Assembly (NCBI RefSeq): GCF_900996245.1
Contig: NZ_CAAJGK010000022.1
Span: 185,240-249,239, forward strand
From: Paraburkholderia sp. BCC1886
Lineage (GTDB): Bacteria > Pseudomonadota > Gammaproteobacteria > Burkholderiales > Burkholderiaceae
DNA length: 64,000 nucleotides
Direction: 5' to 3'
Shown: positions 62,429-64,000 of the stretch, piece after piece
How positions within the stretch are numbered: the stretch's first letter is position 1
Layout: every line of letters begins with the position of its first letter
Position numbers and translations under genes: made by a program
Notes under the pieces: model-generated
Databases searched by the model: none
What the model was told of the DNA's origin: nothing
Seen by the model: only the letters and a program-made list of their open reading frames with translations

Positions 62429-63382
62429 ATGAGCCGTTATTCGTTCGCCTGCTCGGCTTGCGGCAAATGCTGCAACAGCGCGCCTGCCATGTCCTTGCCG
62501 GAACTGTTCCGGCATCGCGACCGTTTCATCGGTTGCCTCGCCATTGGCCGGGTGCCGCGCAAGCGGGAAGGCGAGCGGCTGCGTGCAGGCGCTCGCGAAG
62601 CGTTGCTCGATGCCGGGGACGCCGCGGCCTTCGATGCGCTTGCGCAGACGCTGCTGCATGGTGCGGACAGCACGTTCAGCATCGTCGCGCACGGCTACGA
62701 CTATCCGTCTCTCGCGCGCTGCCCGGCGCTCGAAGCCGACGGGCGCTGCGCGATTCATCTGCAGGGCAAGCCGGTGACGTGCGAAGTGGTGCCGCTCGAT
62801 CCGCTCGTGCCGGACCGGTTGCAACATATCGTTCTGGCCGGTCGCAAGGAAAGCGCCGGTTATCTCGGCGCGGACTGCATTCATGAAGGCGAGTTCGACG
62901 GCGCTGCACCGATGGTCGCGCAGGGTCGCGTGGTCGATGCGTCGGCGCACGACGCGTTGACCCGACGACGTGTTGCACTCGAAGCCGAACGTGAGATATG
63001 GGGCCGCGCGGTGTTCGCCGCGCTGCGTCGCGATCTGTTCGAGTCGCCTGCCGCGTTGGCCCGCATTCCCTCCGGCGGCTTTCTGACTATCTCGCTCGTG
63101 CCGGCCTTGCTTGCCGTGGCGGGCGCGTCGATGCGTTGCCGGGACCTGTGTGTCGACTATATCGACAGCCAGATTGCGTTGATCGAGCGTTGCATTGAAG
63201 GGGCGCTGCTTAGACGACGTCTTGAAGATCGCCCTGTGACGCAGGAGTTGCGCAGTTTTGCTCAGGCTTATCGACAGGCAAGAGCGACGCTTGCGCAACC
63301 GTTGCCGGCCTCGCGCGTGCAGGACGAGGCCTGGGTGGCGAAGCAGGCCGTACGGGTCGAGGCTTATCTGAGCCGCGGGTAG
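62429..63382 (+). CDS. YkgJ-family cysteine cluster protein
   Basis: 317 residues. The N-terminal cluster CSACGKCCNS (Cys8, 11, 14, 15), with further cysteines in the domain, is the YkgJ pattern thought to bind zinc or iron. A long C-terminal extension is Arg/Ala-rich and of unknown fold. It starts 10 bp after the NlpA gene and ends the sulfatase operon. Function unknown. Confidence 0.78.
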   Translation: MSRYSFACSACGKCCNSAPAMSLPELFRHRDRFIGCLAIGRVPRKREGERLRAGAREALLDAGDAAAFDALAQTLLHGADSTFSIVAHGYDYPSLARCPALEADGRCAIHLQGKPVTCEVVPLDPLVPDRLQHIVLAGRKESAGYLGADCIHEGEFDGAAPMVAQGRVVDASAHDALTRRRVALEAEREIWGRAVFAALRRDLFESPAALARIPSGGFLTISLVPALLAVAGASMRCRDLCVDYIDSQIALIERCIEGALLRRRLEDRPVTQELRSFAQAYRQARATLAQPLPASRVQDEAWVAKQAVRVEAYLSRG

Positions 63383-63503
63383 CGCGACGCCGTGCCTGCG
63401 TCAACAACCTCCGCATGTCGACGCTACCGGTGAAACATGACCGTTTCTCTCCGCGTGTCCACCTAACCAGCCTGACGCGTCCAGAGCAAGTTTTGCCCGC
63501 TTG

Positions 63504-63746
63504 CCGGAGGGGCCGACGATCGAACTGATGTATTTGCCAAAGCTTGCGACGCATTTGGCGGACCGTCCTCGGGTCGGTTGGGCACATATTGCGATTTCAC
63601 TCGGCTCCTACGATGCGGTGATCGCCGTTGCAAAGCGGATGGAGTCCAGCGGTACCTTGGTGTCGGGTCCGCGATGGACGGGTGACGGCTATTTTGACGC
63701 TGTGATCTCGGATCCGGACGGCAATCCTGTGGAGATTACGATTTAA
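63504..63746 (+). pseudogene. C-terminal half of a VOC/glyoxalase-type protein
   Basis: The 80-residue product after a possible TTG start contains PTIELMYLP and VGWAHIAISL, then DPDGNPVEITI, the last module of a VOC domain. The first beta-alpha-beta-beta-beta module is missing; reading upstream finds a stop at 63438-63440 with no start. It is probably a 5'-truncated gene. Confidence 0.45.
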
Positions 63747-63771
63747 AGCAGTCCTGCGGCGTATTTCCGCA

Positions 63772-63801
63772 TGGCCAGCGCTCCTTAAGGCATGCTGGCC
63801 A
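63772..63801. repeat. 8-bp inverted repeat (TGGCCAGC/GCTGGCCA)
   Basis: Perfect 8-bp arms with a 14-bp spacer in the terminal intergenic region. Could be a transcription stop for the truncated VOC gene or part of mobile-element ends. Confidence 0.35.
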
Positions 63802-63821
63802 CCAGCCTGAACCCGCAAACA

Positions 63822-63926
63822 CGACATTTCAATCTAGCGGAAACACGATATCTGAACTTTGGACTAACATTTTTTTGTCGAGGCCAGATTGAAATGTCCG
63901 GGGTCTGGCTAGATAGAAATGTCTGG
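63822..63926. mobile_element. likely mobile-element end with repeated binding-site-like motif
   Basis: Three copies of a roughly 17-20 bp motif: one inverted at 63822-63838 (CATTTCAATCTAG core) and two direct copies at 63882-63901 (GGCCAGATTGAAATGTCCGG) and 63907-63926 (GGCTAGATAGAAATGTCTGG), matching at 17 of 20 positions. Repeated terminal sites of this sort are seen at the ends of IS21/IS481-like or Mu-type elements. No transposase is in the window. Confidence 0.45.
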
Positions 63927-63970
63927 TTTTGCCGTCGTTCTGGTTCTGTTTCTTTTCATGTCTGTGGGGT

Positions 63971-63989
63971 GGGGCGGCGCAGCCGCCCC
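63971..63989. repeat. GC hairpin at the window edge
   Basis: GGGGCGGC and GCCGCCCC pair perfectly around a 3-base loop close to the right edge. Possibly associated with the putative mobile-element end. Confidence 0.4.
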
Positions 63990-64000
63990 CCGTTCCCCGA

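Overview
The window is a gene-dense, high-GC chromosomal segment that reads like a beta-proteobacterium of the Burkholderiaceae, most plausibly Paraburkholderia or a close relative. This is inferred from gene content, the OmpC-type porin, MHS-family transporters and codon use; no rRNA or tRNA is present to confirm it. There are about 58 protein genes and two apparent gene remnants.

Layout. 1-2.8 kb: MHS transporter, glutathione S-transferase and class II aldolase-like protein in one operon. 2.9-7.5 kb: zinc alcohol dehydrogenase, an unknown protein, a GH15 glycosidase and an SDR, a set typical of stress or carbohydrate islands. 7.6-13.6 kb: a minus-strand aliphatic amidase operon (amiE, MoxR/CbbQ-type ATPase, VWA protein, amiC, amiR) with a classical intrinsic terminator in the amiE leader, which fits AmiR antitermination. 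13.6-15.1 kb: enoyl-CoA hydratase and TetR regulator. 15.1-21.3 kb: two divergent lipid-metabolism units resembling the poorly understood ynbABCD set of E. coli, with an added PlsC-type acyltransferase and a small membrane protein. 21.3-28.1 kb: two divergent units carrying speD, a tiny lipoprotein, DUF4178, SPFH and DUF350 proteins on one side and a membrane-anchored spermidine-synthase homologue plus a flavin amine-oxidase-like protein on the other. 28.2-31.5 kb: five exported small proteins of unknown function. 32-39.7 kb: orphan HTH protein, then a dipeptide-type ABC importer wrapped around a flavin monooxygenase. 39.8-46.4 kb: TDT-family transporter and AraC regulator, then a FecI/FecR/TonB receptor unit with a Fur-like box. 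46.5-49.5 kb: a second aldolase-like/MHS pair around an XRE-cupin regulator, with a shared 12-bp operator-like motif. 49.9-55.6 kb: dienelactone hydrolase-NTF2 fusion, porin, amino-acid-type binding protein, TetR regulator, PPOX protein and a free-standing YbaK-type deacylase. 55.7-63.4 kb: tannase, a quinone-oxidoreductase-like MDR, then a tight sulfatase, formylglycine-generating enzyme, NlpA lipoprotein and YkgJ operon. The last 250 bases carry repeats that look like the end of a mobile element.

How the parts work together. Most units are accessory catabolic or envelope modules, each with its own regulator. The best candidates for under-described biology are the ynb-like lipid cluster, the polyamine/SPFH/DUF350 membrane cluster, the amidase operon with its added ATPase-VWA pair, and the sulfatase whose active-site signature lacks the usual proline but which sits beside its own maturase.
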